DNA of 46,661 nt from assembly GCA_027578815.1 (NCBI GenBank), contig JANBTH010000043.1, positions 1 through 46,661 on the forward strand, given 5' to 3'. This DNA comes from Coemansia sp. RSA 1804 (lineage: Eukaryota; Kickxellomycota; Kickxellomycetes; Kickxellales; Kickxellaceae). Of the stretch, positions 10,301-18,743 are shown one piece after another; position 1 is the stretch's first letter, and the number at the start of each line of letters is the position of its first letter. Position numbers and translations under genes: made by a program. The notes beneath the pieces are model-generated. The model did no database searches. It saw only the letters and a program-made list of their open reading frames with translations, and was not told the DNA's origin.

Positions 10301-12557
10301 GGTTACGCACCATGTCGCAATGTGCCTTCCATATGCCCAGTACTTGGTAACAATGAATAATGGCAGAATTTTATTAAAGGGCACACCGACTGAGCTCAGA
10401 AACAGCAACTCCTTATCATCAACGTTAATGGAAAGTCTAGATAGCAATAGGAGCCCGTCCACTGCAAAGAAGAGTAGCAATATGGAACCCCAAGCTAAAG
10501 ATGTCAATAACAGGAAATCCGAAGACGAGTATAACAAGGAGCATTTGCAAAAGCTTGCAATTAAGAAAGGAATCAACCCAGATATTGACCTTTCTATGCT
10601 TCAAGGCGTATTAATCAAGGAGGAAGAGCGTGAGGAAGGATATGTAAAACTCAATGTGTGGAAAACATTTATGCAGGCGTGTGGAGGAGTGACGTTTTGG
10701 GGCTATCTCGCCTTGGTTCTTATAGTAGGTGAGACAATAACTGCATTGAGAAGCTACTGGATCAAGGTTTGGGTTGCGACCGTCAAGAACCCAGTCTCTG
10801 GATTGAATGTAATTGACGGCGTACTCTCATCATCCACATCGCCAGATATTTTTGCTTTCACATCTGGCTATGCTGGTGGCATTGCTACGTCTAGTCACCA
10901 CTCATCCGTGTACTGGCTGGGTATTTACACACTACTAGGATTTATTAGCGTAGTGTGGTCGGCAATTATGTGGTACTCTATGTTTACGGGAAGACTGGAA
11001 ATGGCACGCAAGTTGCACAGACAGCTAATGCGTGTAATTGTTCATGCAGTGCACAGGTTTCACGAATCCACCCCAGCTGGACGCATTATCAATCGTTTCT
11101 CACGCGATATTGCCATTATTGATAACGGCGCACTTGACTCTATTGTGTACTGGTTCAGTGGAATAGCTAGTGTCCTAGCAGTGTATATCATTGTATCTAT
11201 GGCAATTCCTGTCTTTGCTGTAGCTGCCATCATCACAATTAGCATATTTGTGATGATTGCATTGTATTATTTACACACGTCCCGCGAGCTTAAGCGCTTG
11301 GAATCCAACAGCATGTCGCCGCTTCTCTCGCTATTTGGAGAACTGATTCAGGGCACAACAACAATTCGGGCGTTTAATGTGAAGCACTACTATATCAAGG
11401 AAGCAATAAACCGCATCAGCACACACAACAGGTCGTTCTACGGCGTGTGGAGTACCAACATGTGGCTGGGTATGCGAGTAGAAGCCGTTAGCGCAGTTGT
11501 CGCATCAACAACAGCCATATTTATTCTTTTCAACCTGGATTGGATTGACGCCGGGATGGCTGGGTTTATACTGCTGTATGCCATGTCGTTTTCAGACCAG
11601 ATGTTTTGGGTGATTCGGGACTACAGCGGCAACGAAATGAACATGAATGCAATGGAGCGTATAATGCAGTATCTAAACATTGATCAAGAAGCAGCACTGG
11701 AATCAGAACCTGAAAACAAGCCCTCTGCTGTGTGGCCCAAGAAAGGAGACTTGCAAATCAAGGATCTTGTTGTTGATTATTTGCCTGGAATGCCTGTTCT
11801 ACATGGTATTTCACTCTCTATCAAGCATGGCGAGAGAATTGGAATTGTTGGTCGTACAGGCGCTGGGAAAAGCACAATTTTGCTTGCTTTGCTGCGTTTC
11901 TTGGAGGCAAGCAAGGGAAAGATAGTTCTGGATGGAGTGGATATCTCAAGGATTGGTTTGGAGGATCTCCGTCGCAATGTCACTGTTATTCCGCAAGATC
12001 CGGTGCTGTTCAACGGTACGATCCGGTTTAATCTGGATCCGTTTAATGAGCATCCAGATGAACTTTTGTGGGAAGCTCTGCGCCGCACCCATCTTGCCAG
12101 AGACAATGCTAGTCAAGCAAGCGGCGCCGACGGCAGCGATGATTTCCTAACATCTGAACGGATGGCTGGCATCTTTGCAAGTCTTGATGCTGAGATCAGA
12201 GAAAATGGGCATAACATATCGGCTGGCCAAAGACAGCTGGTAGCGCTTGCACGTGCTATGATAAGGCGGTCCAGACTAATCATCATGGACGAGGCAACAG
12301 CATCAGTTGACTTTGACACTGACAAACGTATTCAGAACACAATCCGTGGGCCAGAGTTTGCCAACTCTACACTGCTTTGCATTGCACATCGTCTACGCAC
12401 AATCATTGACTACGACAAGGTGCTTGTTCTAGACGATGGCAGAGTTGCAGAGTTTGACACGCCTCACAATCTTCTTCAAAGCAAGGATGGAATATTCAGA
12501 AGCATGTGCGAAGAGTCAGGCGAATACAAGGCATATGTCCGGAGAAAGGGCCTCTAG
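7350..12557 (+). CDS. full-length ABC transporter, subfamily C (MRP/Ycf1-like)
   Basis: A 1,735-residue single-exon protein with TMD0-TMD1-NBD1-TMD2-NBD2 order. The extra N-terminal membrane domain (about residues 1-270, several hydrophobic spans, with a WDFSLGNDCF start typical of MRP N-termini) marks a long ABCC. NBD1: Walker A GPTGSGKSS 810-818, signature LSGGQKQR 927-934, Walker B ending D951-D952. NBD2: Walker A GRTGAGKST 1501-1509, signature ISAGQRQL from 1623, Walker B MDEATASVD with D1647 and catalytic E1648. Asp in place of the NBD1 catalytic Glu is usual for ABCC and makes NBD1 the weak ATPase site. Relatives export glutathione or glucuronide conjugates, often into the vacuole, which would fit the GST genes in this window. 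That link and the substrate are inference. Ycf1 and Bpt1 types cannot be separated by eye. Confidence 0.93.
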   Translation: MLPLLFQSPKTVISAVAFGSVSAHCLCRAFYHFLNLYLAENPTLCGSGSNWDFSLGNDCFRIGFMWPAFLLFVGGILALSFCLCFVLSVKHESEFTTDGSSPFSRLLVGNMVMPVRRPPGQTIVFDNRMRIGICTVLLLAIQTALYFIWKLISEITEENGSKDFLYSEAMTQLSAIVLLLSSVCLAVYWRSNHMTYTGLFPSVLPAAVGLQILSGLCEVYFSFFTDRNANVPIIGPDATARSNLLVLTTVINTVALLLFSLAQQRPIFYRPLGNTQNSSQQNPDHTMLVESGHDDDGSENDSTPLAHMNDLKTSSLVDSPEQNSSWFDKLTFLWLTNLLRRGAAKPINSSDLYNLKPSDVPVHNWRRYQKYRKQGRSLIVTLGLTYAPELLTQFALTMALCVSRFASPFFLQRILRSIEFTQQQGLIIEAPRNRYADVAGLLSFAVLSLVVYNQSLWIGRQIGIRLKGFLVAELTTKTLCRRGKGSSSSGSKGLQDDLAASDGKVMNILTTDFNTVIAVGSYLDNIYNLPVMLVIGIWYMYKMLGVSALIGLVITILYIPLSKILFSRYQDVIMQQSAASDRRISSITEVLQGIKVIKLFGWETQFLKKVDDRREKQLAHSWKAFLWMTSISASSTLNPIIVLVIMFAFYVGVFGNTLDAETAFTSIAVFQMVRTAISHLPGFINFGVGGYVALKRIDLYLQQPQAQDLEKRCRQVQTTSNVLGFESADLEWNSAENNTDNARNASSDNPNPQENTAPTDNSQIVERVSLLTEVSNEQTTHGAGQENMARFSLKDINVRFPFGQLSIVSGPTGSGKSSLLSAIVGEMTLTRGNVLLPTIDPILLAENNPNYKDVIELSREGLAIDDIAYVAQEAWLRNATIRENILFGEPYNRERYEEVLRVCALKPDLRILAAADMSEVGERGITLSGGQKQRVALARAVYSSHRIILIDDCLSAVDAHTAKHILVECLADNTKLMQGRTRVMVTHHVAMCLPYAQYLVTMNNGRILLKGTPTELRNSNSLSSTLMESLDSNRSPSTAKKSSNMEPQAKDVNNRKSEDEYNKEHLQKLAIKKGINPDIDLSMLQGVLIKEEEREEGYVKLNVWKTFMQACGGVTFWGYLALVLIVGETITALRSYWIKVWVATVKNPVSGLNVIDGVLSSSTSPDIFAFTSGYAGGIATSSHHSSVYWLGIYTLLGFISVVWSAIMWYSMFTGRLEMARKLHRQLMRVIVHAVHRFHESTPAGRIINRFSRDIAIIDNGALDSIVYWFSGIASVLAVYIIVSMAIPVFAVAAIITISIFVMIALYYLHTSRELKRLESNSMSPLLSLFGELIQGTTTIRAFNVKHYYIKEAINRISTHNRSFYGVWSTNMWLGMRVEAVSAVVASTTAIFILFNLDWIDAGMAGFILLYAMSFSDQMFWVIRDYSGNEMNMNAMERIMQYLNIDQEAALESEPENKPSAVWPKKGDLQIKDLVVDYLPGMPVLHGISLSIKHGERIGIVGRTGAGKSTILLALLRFLEASKGKIVLDGVDISRIGLEDLRRNVTVIPQDPVLFNGTIRFNLDPFNEHPDELLWEALRRTHLARDNASQASGADGSDDFLTSERMAGIFASLDAEIRENGHNISAGQRQLVALARAMIRRSRLIIMDEATASVDFDTDKRIQNTIRGPEFANSTLLCIAHRLRTIIDYDKVLVLDDGRVAEFDTPHNLLQSKDGIFRSMCEESGEYKAYVRRKGL

Positions 12558-12761
12558 TCGCCAAATACATTGAAAACATTAAACAACCAGCAGTTATTTA
12601 CAAAGTTTAAGAAAATGTTAATAAATGAATAAATAAAAATATATAAGAACAAAAAAGACTGGAAACCTTTAGAAAACGTTAATTTACAGTAAAAATGAAC
12701 CAGCACCAAAAGCAGTTGCGGAGAGCAAGAACAACAACATAAAGTAAAATAAAAAATATGA

Positions 12762-13304
12762 CTAGGCAGACTTTTTAGGAATGGTTATAGTCAGCACATT
12801 GTCCTCGCGTCTGGCCTTCATATTAGGCAAGTCAAAGGAAGGCGGCAAGTCCAGGTGATAGTCAAAGGCATCATCTCTCCTTGTGCATCTATGGAAGCCC
12901 TCGATATCACTCACGCGCCTTGCGTGTACTGAAAGCCGGTTGCCACGCACCTGCACTTTGGGTCTGGCCTTGGTAAATACATCGCTGGTGAGTTTGATAA
13001 TGCGCTGGTTCTTTTCATCCTTGATTTGTGCTGGAATCTGCGGCGCCTCAAAGAAGACTGGGTTGAATACCGACGGATGCTGGTGGCCTGGAAAGTGTTG
13101 GTAATGGTTTGCTCGCATAACCGCATCGCTGGTGTCGCCCGTAACAGTGTTAAAGGTCACAAAGGGTGAGGGCCGGCGAGGCCACAGAGATCCAAACCAC
13201 TCGGGCTCCAGTGTTCTGCCAGGAAGTGTATTTGCTCGCACACTCTGGAACCCGGACGTGACTGCAAATATCTCCTGGTCGAAATTAGTGACTCTGCGAC
13301 TCAT
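12762..13304 (-). CDS. small heat-shock protein-like (alpha-crystallin/Hsp20 domain)
   Basis: A 180-residue protein from the ATG at 13304, convergent with the ABC gene (~200 bp gap). The C-terminal half (~95-178) has the beta-strand rhythm of an alpha-crystallin domain and ends with DNVLTITIPK, matching the family's GVLTVxVPK signature except that the usual Gly is Asn. The N-terminal ~90 residues are rich in Phe, Trp and Pro, as in sHSP N-terminal arms. There is almost nothing after the domain (KSA), so the usual I-x-I/V oligomer-anchoring motif is missing. This suggests altered oligomer formation, or an Hsp20-fold protein with another role. Motif-based assignment, moderately sure. Confidence 0.72.
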   Translation of the reverse strand: MSRRVTNFDQEIFAVTSGFQSVRANTLPGRTLEPEWFGSLWPRRPSPFVTFNTVTGDTSDAVMRANHYQHFPGHQHPSVFNPVFFEAPQIPAQIKDEKNQRIIKLTSDVFTKARPKVQVRGNRLSVHARRVSDIEGFHRCTRRDDAFDYHLDLPPSFDLPNMKARREDNVLTITIPKKSA

Positions 13305-14078
13305 ATTCCTTCCTTCTTTTTTCTGTGAAATAAGAGAAAATACAAATTAACTATACACCAAGCCAGTTGGGAATTTGCCCGAAATGATTCTTTAAAAAAA
13401 TTGACACCACACAGAATACTAGTATAAAATGGAAGTGAAATAAAAAAGGACAAATAAGTACTGGATGTATAGTGCAGAAAGAAGAAAGAAAAAGAGAATG
13501 TTTCAAGCACAATGAGAACAAGAATGGCAACAGGAATCCTTTGTGCAAGCTTCTTTTTCAGTCTATTGTTCCCTTGCAAGAAAAAAAACATGTAGAGACG
13601 CGTGACTTTTTGTCTTTTACTTTATGCATATCGAAAAGAAAAAACAAACAAACAAGCAAGCAAGCAAATCTGGGTATTTGATTTTTATCCCCAAATCTAT
13701 AAGGATTTCATGCGCGAAATCACAAGAATCAGATCATGTTTCTTGACCTCGCTTATCGATATCAGTGATGTGATGTTGAGCTAGAAAAAAAAGCAAATAT
13801 CCAACACAGAAGATCCAAACCGCCATCACTGCGGCTCCTTTTTATAAACTTTTTTATTGGCATGATTCTAATCGGCAGAAAGCTGAGGCTCTAGATGTAG
13901 ACCCAACATTCCCCAATTGATAATAAATAGAAAATGAGCTTGCTTTTCTTGATCTGCTGCGGTCCATGATTATTGATTATCTTGGTCGATTAGTGGCACA
14001 CTGAATAATTAACGGTTGTCATTGTGGGAACTCCGCTTGTGCATATTGTTTCCATTTTTTGCTGATGATGCCAATACG
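13305..14078. other. intergenic region, AT-rich
   Basis: Promoter side of the Hsp20-like gene up to the start of the GST duplication. Apart from a short AAAC/AAGC repeat near 13640-13670, nothing is recognised. Short open frames here lack coding character. Confidence 0.5.
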
Positions 14079-14181
14079 GCATTTGGGGTTGTCAAGGGGT
14101 GATGACGTTGGGATGTGGCCTGTGTGCCGAGCATCGCTGCATGATATTTCTTTATAAGTAGAAGCGCATCTTGGATTTCCC

Positions 14182-14474
14182 CTGAAAAGTGCGACAATCA
14201 TTAGATTCTGATTGTTTGTTGATGCTTTTGGAGCCGAAATAAAACTTACACCTATTGCCTTTTTTCTTTTTGTTTTGGACCTTTCGTCTTTACAATAATA
14301 TAAAGTCTCGTCGTTCTACTAGCATTCATTGATGTTTTTATGTTTTTGATTAGTAAGCACGTCCAAAAAATTACTTCAATAAGCCATCCTATTACTTTAC
14401 CTTCCAGTTGTTTTTGTTCGGCTTCTACTGCTAGCTGCAAAGATTTTTCTGGTCGCACTTCTGCTTACCGGCAT
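14182..14474 (-). other. possible short spliced gene or non-coding transcript, divergent from GST copy 1
   Basis: On the minus strand two intron-like segments are present and also conserved in GST copy 2. The first runs from GTAAAG at 14400 through a TTACTAAT branch-like site to CTAG near 14319. The second runs from GTGTAAGT at 14251 to a pyrimidine-rich TTTTCAG at 14182 (~70 nt). An ATG at 14474 opens 24 codons before the first donor. No single frame stays open across all three exons, and the frames differ between the copies because of a 5-nt indel near 14255. So it is either non-coding, decayed, or spliced in a way I cannot resolve. Confidence 0.25.
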
Positions 14475-14704
14475 CTTTAAAGCACACATTTGTTTTTGAC
14501 GATTCGTGATTACAAATACATTATCGTTGGCAATGGTATTTAAGAGAAAGACATCAGCTCTTCATTTGCATTCCCATCCTATATCTCCATCAAAGCACAT
14601 CAACAACACTTTTATTTTCGCTGGAAACCGTTGCCTAGCGTCTTCCTTCAATAAACATACAAGCAAGCAACCCGACAAGTCTTCCAACTAGCAAATATTT
14701 AATC

Positions 14705-15364
14705 ATGTCGACCAGCACTCAGCCATCCTACGTTTTTCGCTACTTCAAGGTTCCTGGACTTGGTGAAACCTCGCGCCTGCTTCTTCTTGCGTCAGGATGC
14801 AAGTGGACTGAGGAGAACCCCGAGTGGCCACAAGAGAAACCGAACCAACCGTTTGGCCGTCTTCCAGTTCTAGTTGAAAAGAGTGCAGATGGCAGCCCAG
14901 ACTTTGTTCTAAGCGAATCAGGCACCATCGAGCGCTACCTTGCTCGCCGTCATGGTTTTCTCCCATCTGATCCAAAGAAGGCAGCTCTTCAGGAGCAGCT
15001 GCGTGATCAGTTTGCCGACGTTCTTGGCAGCTACCTACCTATTGCCAACTTTAATTTCGAAGATGGAAAGAAAAAGTTTGAAGAGCTTCTTGCAAAGCTC
15101 AAGGAGGTTTTGCCAAGCGCTCTAAAGAACAACAGAAGCAGCGTTGATCCCGAGGGCGGCAAAATAACATACATTGATCTCTACATCTATGGAATGCTTA
15201 AATCGATTATCTCTATTTCCAATGCTAAACCCCCTGAGTATTCTATTCTGTTCAAGAACCTGTGCACTCCCGAGGTAACCAAGGTGATTGCAAACGTCCA
15301 TGCACATCCAAGCTTGCAGGCACAAGTTGCCAACGACAAGGATATTTTTGCTTTCCTTGCCTAG
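14705..15364 (+). CDS. glutathione S-transferase, sigma-like, copy 1
   Basis: A 219-residue cytosolic GST, the usual family length. The N-terminal thioredoxin-like domain starts FRYFKVPG, where Y13 aligns with the catalytic Tyr of sigma/alpha/mu-type enzymes. It continues with PFGRLPVL (L53 and cis-P54) and the glutathione-site SESGTIERYLA (E71-S72). The all-helical C-terminal domain follows. It conjugates glutathione to electrophiles; the substrate is unknown. The partner copy at 41938-42597 (minus) differs at about 26 of 219 positions by hand alignment. Only three of these fall in the first 102 residues, so the glutathione-binding half is nearly identical and the substrate-binding half has diverged. 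A TATTTAAG element near 14528-14540 lies about 170 nt upstream. Confidence 0.92.
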   Translation: MSTSTQPSYVFRYFKVPGLGETSRLLLLASGCKWTEENPEWPQEKPNQPFGRLPVLVEKSADGSPDFVLSESGTIERYLARRHGFLPSDPKKAALQEQLRDQFADVLGSYLPIANFNFEDGKKKFEELLAKLKEVLPSALKNNRSSVDPEGGKITYIDLYIYGMLKSIISISNAKPPEYSILFKNLCTPEVTKVIANVHAHPSLQAQVANDKDIFAFLA

Positions 15365-15810
15365 AGCATTAATCTAAATTGTGTTTTTGTTCTCAGTTAA
15401 TGTCTCTTTGTAATTCTTTGGCTAAGTTCAATATAAAACAATTGTCGGAAACAAAATATTTATAAAGCACATGACAACAATCAGCCGCAGCCATTTTGTG
15501 CAATTATTTTATATTTAATATGAAGCCAATATCATAACTGGAAACGGAAGTCAAACAAATTTCATATTGATTGAATAGTCCACTTTCTTTATTTTTAAAA
15601 TAAGCATCTGACTGGATTATCCCCAATTATTGAACTTTCCCCAATTTCAAACGCCAAATACAACACTGTATGATTTATTTGAATGGCCCAACATTAATCA
15701 TATTAAAATGAATACAGTTTCTCGCTGCAAGACTGTAAAATCAGACTTATGTTCTCTATTGTAATTAGTCTTTGGGTGAGATTAATTTTCAACATAATTT
15801 TATTGTAGAA

Positions 15811-15840
15811 AGTGTATATGCAAATGGTTATAAAAGAGCT
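15811..15840 (+). promoter_or_regulatory. conserved TATA block of family-A unit 1
   Basis: AGTGTATATGCAAATGG followed by TATAAAAG at 15829-15836. The same block with few changes precedes the third copy on the minus strand, and a looser version with TATATAAG (17005-17012) precedes the second. Distance from TATA to ATG is about 76, 71 and 70 nt in the three units, which supports a functional core promoter. Confidence 0.65.
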
Positions 15841-15911
15841 TTAATTTTGTTGCTTTGAATTTTATTCGCTCTGTCTACACACTTCCTTGCTTGAACATAG
15901 TATTATCTAAA

Positions 15912-16172
15912 ATGAGTATCAATAATAAGAGATTGACCTTTAAAAAGCATGGTGCTGCTCAGTCTTCTGAAGACTCACCAACTACGGAATTTGGAATGAC
16001 CAGTGCACAGATTGCAGCACGTAACAAAGAAAATAAAGAAAGATTAGAAGCTAGCAGGGAGAGGAATACAATGAAAAAAGAAGAACTTGACGCACTGAAT
16101 CAGAATTATTATGCAGCTCGTGAATTTGCTGAACAAGATTCCCGTACATTTAAAAAGCATTTACATTCATAA
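15912..16172 (+). CDS. small charged helical protein, family A member 1
   Basis: An 86-residue protein from the ATG at 15912; the open frame upstream has no earlier ATG. Members 1 and 2 share an N-terminus beginning MS with KRLTFK, then SPTTE-GMTSAQIAARNKE, a Lys/Glu-rich stretch likely to form one long helix or coiled coil (~residues 33-65), and AREFAEQDSRTF near the end. There is no signal peptide or membrane span. Conservation of the reading frame between two tandem copies while flanks and third positions vary supports real coding. Codon use is AT-rich, unlike the core genes nearby. I do not recognise the family and suggest no function. Confidence 0.68.
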   Translation: MSINNKRLTFKKHGAAQSSEDSPTTEFGMTSAQIAARNKENKERLEASRERNTMKKEELDALNQNYYAAREFAEQDSRTFKKHLHS

Positions 16173-17004
16173 ACATATTTTTAATGTAGGAGATAAACCT
16201 GTAGATGAAGTTTAAGACTATAATAATTGACAAGATTACCCAATTTCCATCTGTATGTGCTTCTACAGCTGATGCAAAGCTTAAACCTGGCACAGTATAG
16301 TCTTTTTTAGTTATTAATACAATGTAGATTTTTGTGTATCTATAGAAGGGTTATCAGGTGCTAGAAACTTGAAGTTTGCATAGTAGATAATCTATAGATG
16401 CAAGTTTATAAATTCTTTTCTATACATTTTTGTGATATATAATAAAATTCAATATCAGATAAATATAACAAGCGAATTTTGAGATAGAATTCAGTTAGCG
16501 TGTTTATAGTCTATAACACATATTGACTTTAGAACCGCTGTTACACCCATTTGCTGTTTAATCTTATTAAGCATTCTTATACTAATCTAATTAAAATGGA
16601 TTACAAACATTATTGCGGGACAATACAGACTTTTTAGATACATATATAAACCCCAGCCGCAGCTATCCTGTGTAATTATTTTTATATTTAATATGAAGCT
16701 AATAACATAACTAGAAACGGAAGCCAAACAGATTTCATATTGATTAAATATTTTACTTTCTTTACTTCTAAATGAGCACCTGACTAGATTTTTTAATTAT
16801 TGAGCTTATTCTAATTTCAAACAAAAAACAACACACTCTAACATACATTTAAATGGCCCAACACTAATCATATTAAAATTATTAAGGTTTTCGCCGCAAG
16901 ACTGTAAATTTTGGCTCATGTCTTCTATTGCAATTACTTTTTGGGTGAAATTAATTAATTTTTAACATATGTTTACCGCAGTAAAATTTACATGCCAATA
17001 GTGC

Positions 17005-17012
17005 TATATAAG
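17005..17012 (+). promoter_or_regulatory. TATA box of family-A unit 2
   Basis: TATATAAG, 71 nt before the ATG at 17083, at the position equivalent to the TATA boxes of units 1 and 3. Confidence 0.6.
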
Positions 17013-17082
17013 AGCACTAAACTTTGTGCTTTAAATCTTTTGTCCTGTCTATATATTTTTTACTTGCATAGTATTATCTAAA

Positions 17083-17376
17083 ATGAGTGACAATAAAAAG
17101 AGATTGACGTTTAAAACGCATAATACTACTCAGACCTCTGCAGGCTCACCAACTACGGAAGTTGGAATGACCAGTGCACAGATTGCAGCACGTAACAAAG
17201 AAAAGAAAGAAAGATTAAAAGCTCAAAAGAAGAGGGATGCAATAGAAAAGGAAAAAAAAGCCCAAATGGATTTGGATTATTTTTCAGCTCGTGAATTTGC
17301 CGAACAAGATTCCCGTACATTTAGTAAGCGCTTAAATCCAAAAGGATACCTTCGAGTGGATGATAGACTCGGATAG
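17083..17376 (+). CDS. small charged helical protein, family A member 2
   Basis: A 97-residue paralogue of the protein at 15912-16172. The GMTSAQIAARNKE core and the REFAEQDSRTF block are kept. The helix between them is more strongly basic, and a short tail (GYLRVDDRLG) is added beyond the end of member 1. It is probably a soluble intracellular coiled-coil protein; the function is unknown. Its context is a tandem duplication just downstream of a GST gene. Confidence 0.7.
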   Translation: MSDNKKRLTFKTHNTTQTSAGSPTTEVGMTSAQIAARNKEKKERLKAQKKRDAIEKEKKAQMDLDYFSAREFAEQDSRTFSKRLNPKGYLRVDDRLG

Positions 17377-17639
17377 ACAAAGTTTAAAAAGACTGTAATT
17401 AACGACCAGATTACCCAATTTCTATTGGTATGTGCTTCTACAGCTGATGCAAAGTTCAAAACTTGTACAGTATAGTTTTTTGGTTACTATAGCAAAAACT
17501 TTGAAGAATCTACTGACTTGTTCATGTCCATAGAACCGTTATTGCACGTTTTCTTTGTTTATTCTTACCAGGCTTTGATTTTAGTCATTTGGAAATACTT
17601 GTATCAATGCTCTGCTTTCTTGTAGCTATCCCTTCTTTA

Positions 17640-17975
17640 TAAACCATTATTATTCTGGTTTAATGCATGAATCTTTATATATCTTTGTGCTTCTCTTGCA
17701 CACATTACAGTATTTTGCACTGGCGTTCCTTTTAGATCTTCTGTTTTCTTCTAATAAAACTATATCTATTTGCACAACATCAGAAAACATTCTGCAATCT
17801 CTTTGGACAAGCTCAATTGCACATGTTTCCCTTGTTATGTAGCCATCCACCTATTCCCTTACTAAACTCTTATTAGGTGGTGGTTTGTGGAGTGTAACCA
17901 AGCCTTATCATGAGCTTGAAAGCAAATGCTTATCTGTCTCTTCTGGCCCTTCTCTAATACAGTATCTCAGGCACG
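17640..17975 (-). pseudogene. fragment B, decayed coding sequence, left copy
   Basis: The minus strand here matches the plus strand at about 43415-43640 over ~230 bp. Shared peptide-level traces include SLVRE, then a stop in this copy, then VDGY followed by a diverged stretch. An open frame of 66 codons (17850 to 17650) continues to a TAA but has no ATG, and the part upstream of it carries several stops. This is best read as a relic of a gene or mobile-element ORF present more than once. The family is not identified; a fungal-specific kinase relic is a mere guess. It sits downstream of and antisense to family-A unit 2, as its twin does to unit 3. Confidence 0.55.
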
Positions 17976-18743
17976 ACTTAACACCTGGTTCTGAATTTTA
18001 TTGGAAGACATGATCAGAACCTAGTTATTTGATCAACCACATGTTTGAAAAGGTCAAATTAACATACACCATGCGCTTGTTCAGATCTTCAGCGTAATTG
18101 ATTTAATATTTTATGTGTAGAAGCCAGGCTTTTAGATAAGATAAAGATGTGTTTATTTGATCGGCTATGCGCGTTGTGACAAAAAGCATTTTTAGCATTT
18201 CAGCAGATTGATTTACATGATCATTTGTGTAGATCTTTCCATCAAATTGCTGTGTCACTTTAGCAGCTAAAGCGGTCTAACGGTTGCTACTGGAAAGAAA
18301 AGGGTAAATCCTTCTATTGGTCCAACCCCCTTTTAATCAATCTTTTGGTCTTTTAGCTTTTTTTATTGGGAAAATCCTGCGTGTCCCAAGCGCTAAGGGC
18401 TCAAAAGAAAAACATATCCGGATGCGTTGAAATTGCAATAAGAAAACTGAGGTCGCTGCAATAAAAAATAACAAGGAGTAACGGAGTGATTCGGCAGAGA
18501 CGCCAGAAAAAATGACCATCAAACACATGAAGCGGCCGCGTATATAATCTGGACGATAATTCGGGACAACTCTTTTCGCTGTCATTTCTGACATTGTTAT
18601 TTACCTTCTCCTCCTCCTTCCTTCTAGAAGTACCTTCTTTCTATCTTTCGACCATTCCCTCCACTACTTGTTAGCTTCTTTTGTTTGCGCGCATACCGTA
18701 ATCGTATTTCCTTTTTTCTCTTTTCCCACCAATTAAACTGATA
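17976..18743. other. intergenic region with TATA box for the GPI protein gene
   Basis: About 770 bp. TATATAA at 18541-18547 lies ~200 nt before the ATG at 18744. The stretch between is a pyrimidine-rich leader (CTCCTCCTCC around 18608). No gene recognised. Confidence 0.5.

Larger units (their letters stand above)
14079..15440. repeat. inverted segmental duplication, copy 1 (GST gene plus flanks)
   Basis: This ~1.36 kb block recurs in reverse orientation at about 41861-43228. By eye the match covers ~620 bp of 5' flank, the whole GST reading frame and ~75 bp of 3' flank, and stops sharply at both ends. Several indels and many substitutions separate the copies in the flanks. A stretch of about 124 bp inside the gene (14762-14885) is identical. 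Confidence 0.9.
15480..16600. repeat. family-A tandem repeat, unit 1
   Basis: First of three related units in the window. Shared blocks in order: a GCCGCAGCC-containing head (~15482), a block around CAAGACTGTAAA (~15730), a TATA block (~15811-15840), the small reading frame, and a 3' module ending near a TTTAGAACCGCTGTT stretch (~16530-16545). Unit 2 (about 16652-17560, same strand) and unit 3 (about 43640-45015, opposite strand) share this order. Confidence 0.82.
16652..17560. repeat. family-A tandem repeat, unit 2
   Basis: Second tandem copy, beginning at an AGCCGCAGCTAT head ~16655. It carries the same blocks as unit 1, including the 3' module with TGTGCTTCTACAGCTGATGC (17429-17448; 16256-16275 in unit 1) and a GAACCGTTATTG remnant near 17532. 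Fragment B follows on the opposite strand. Confidence 0.8.
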
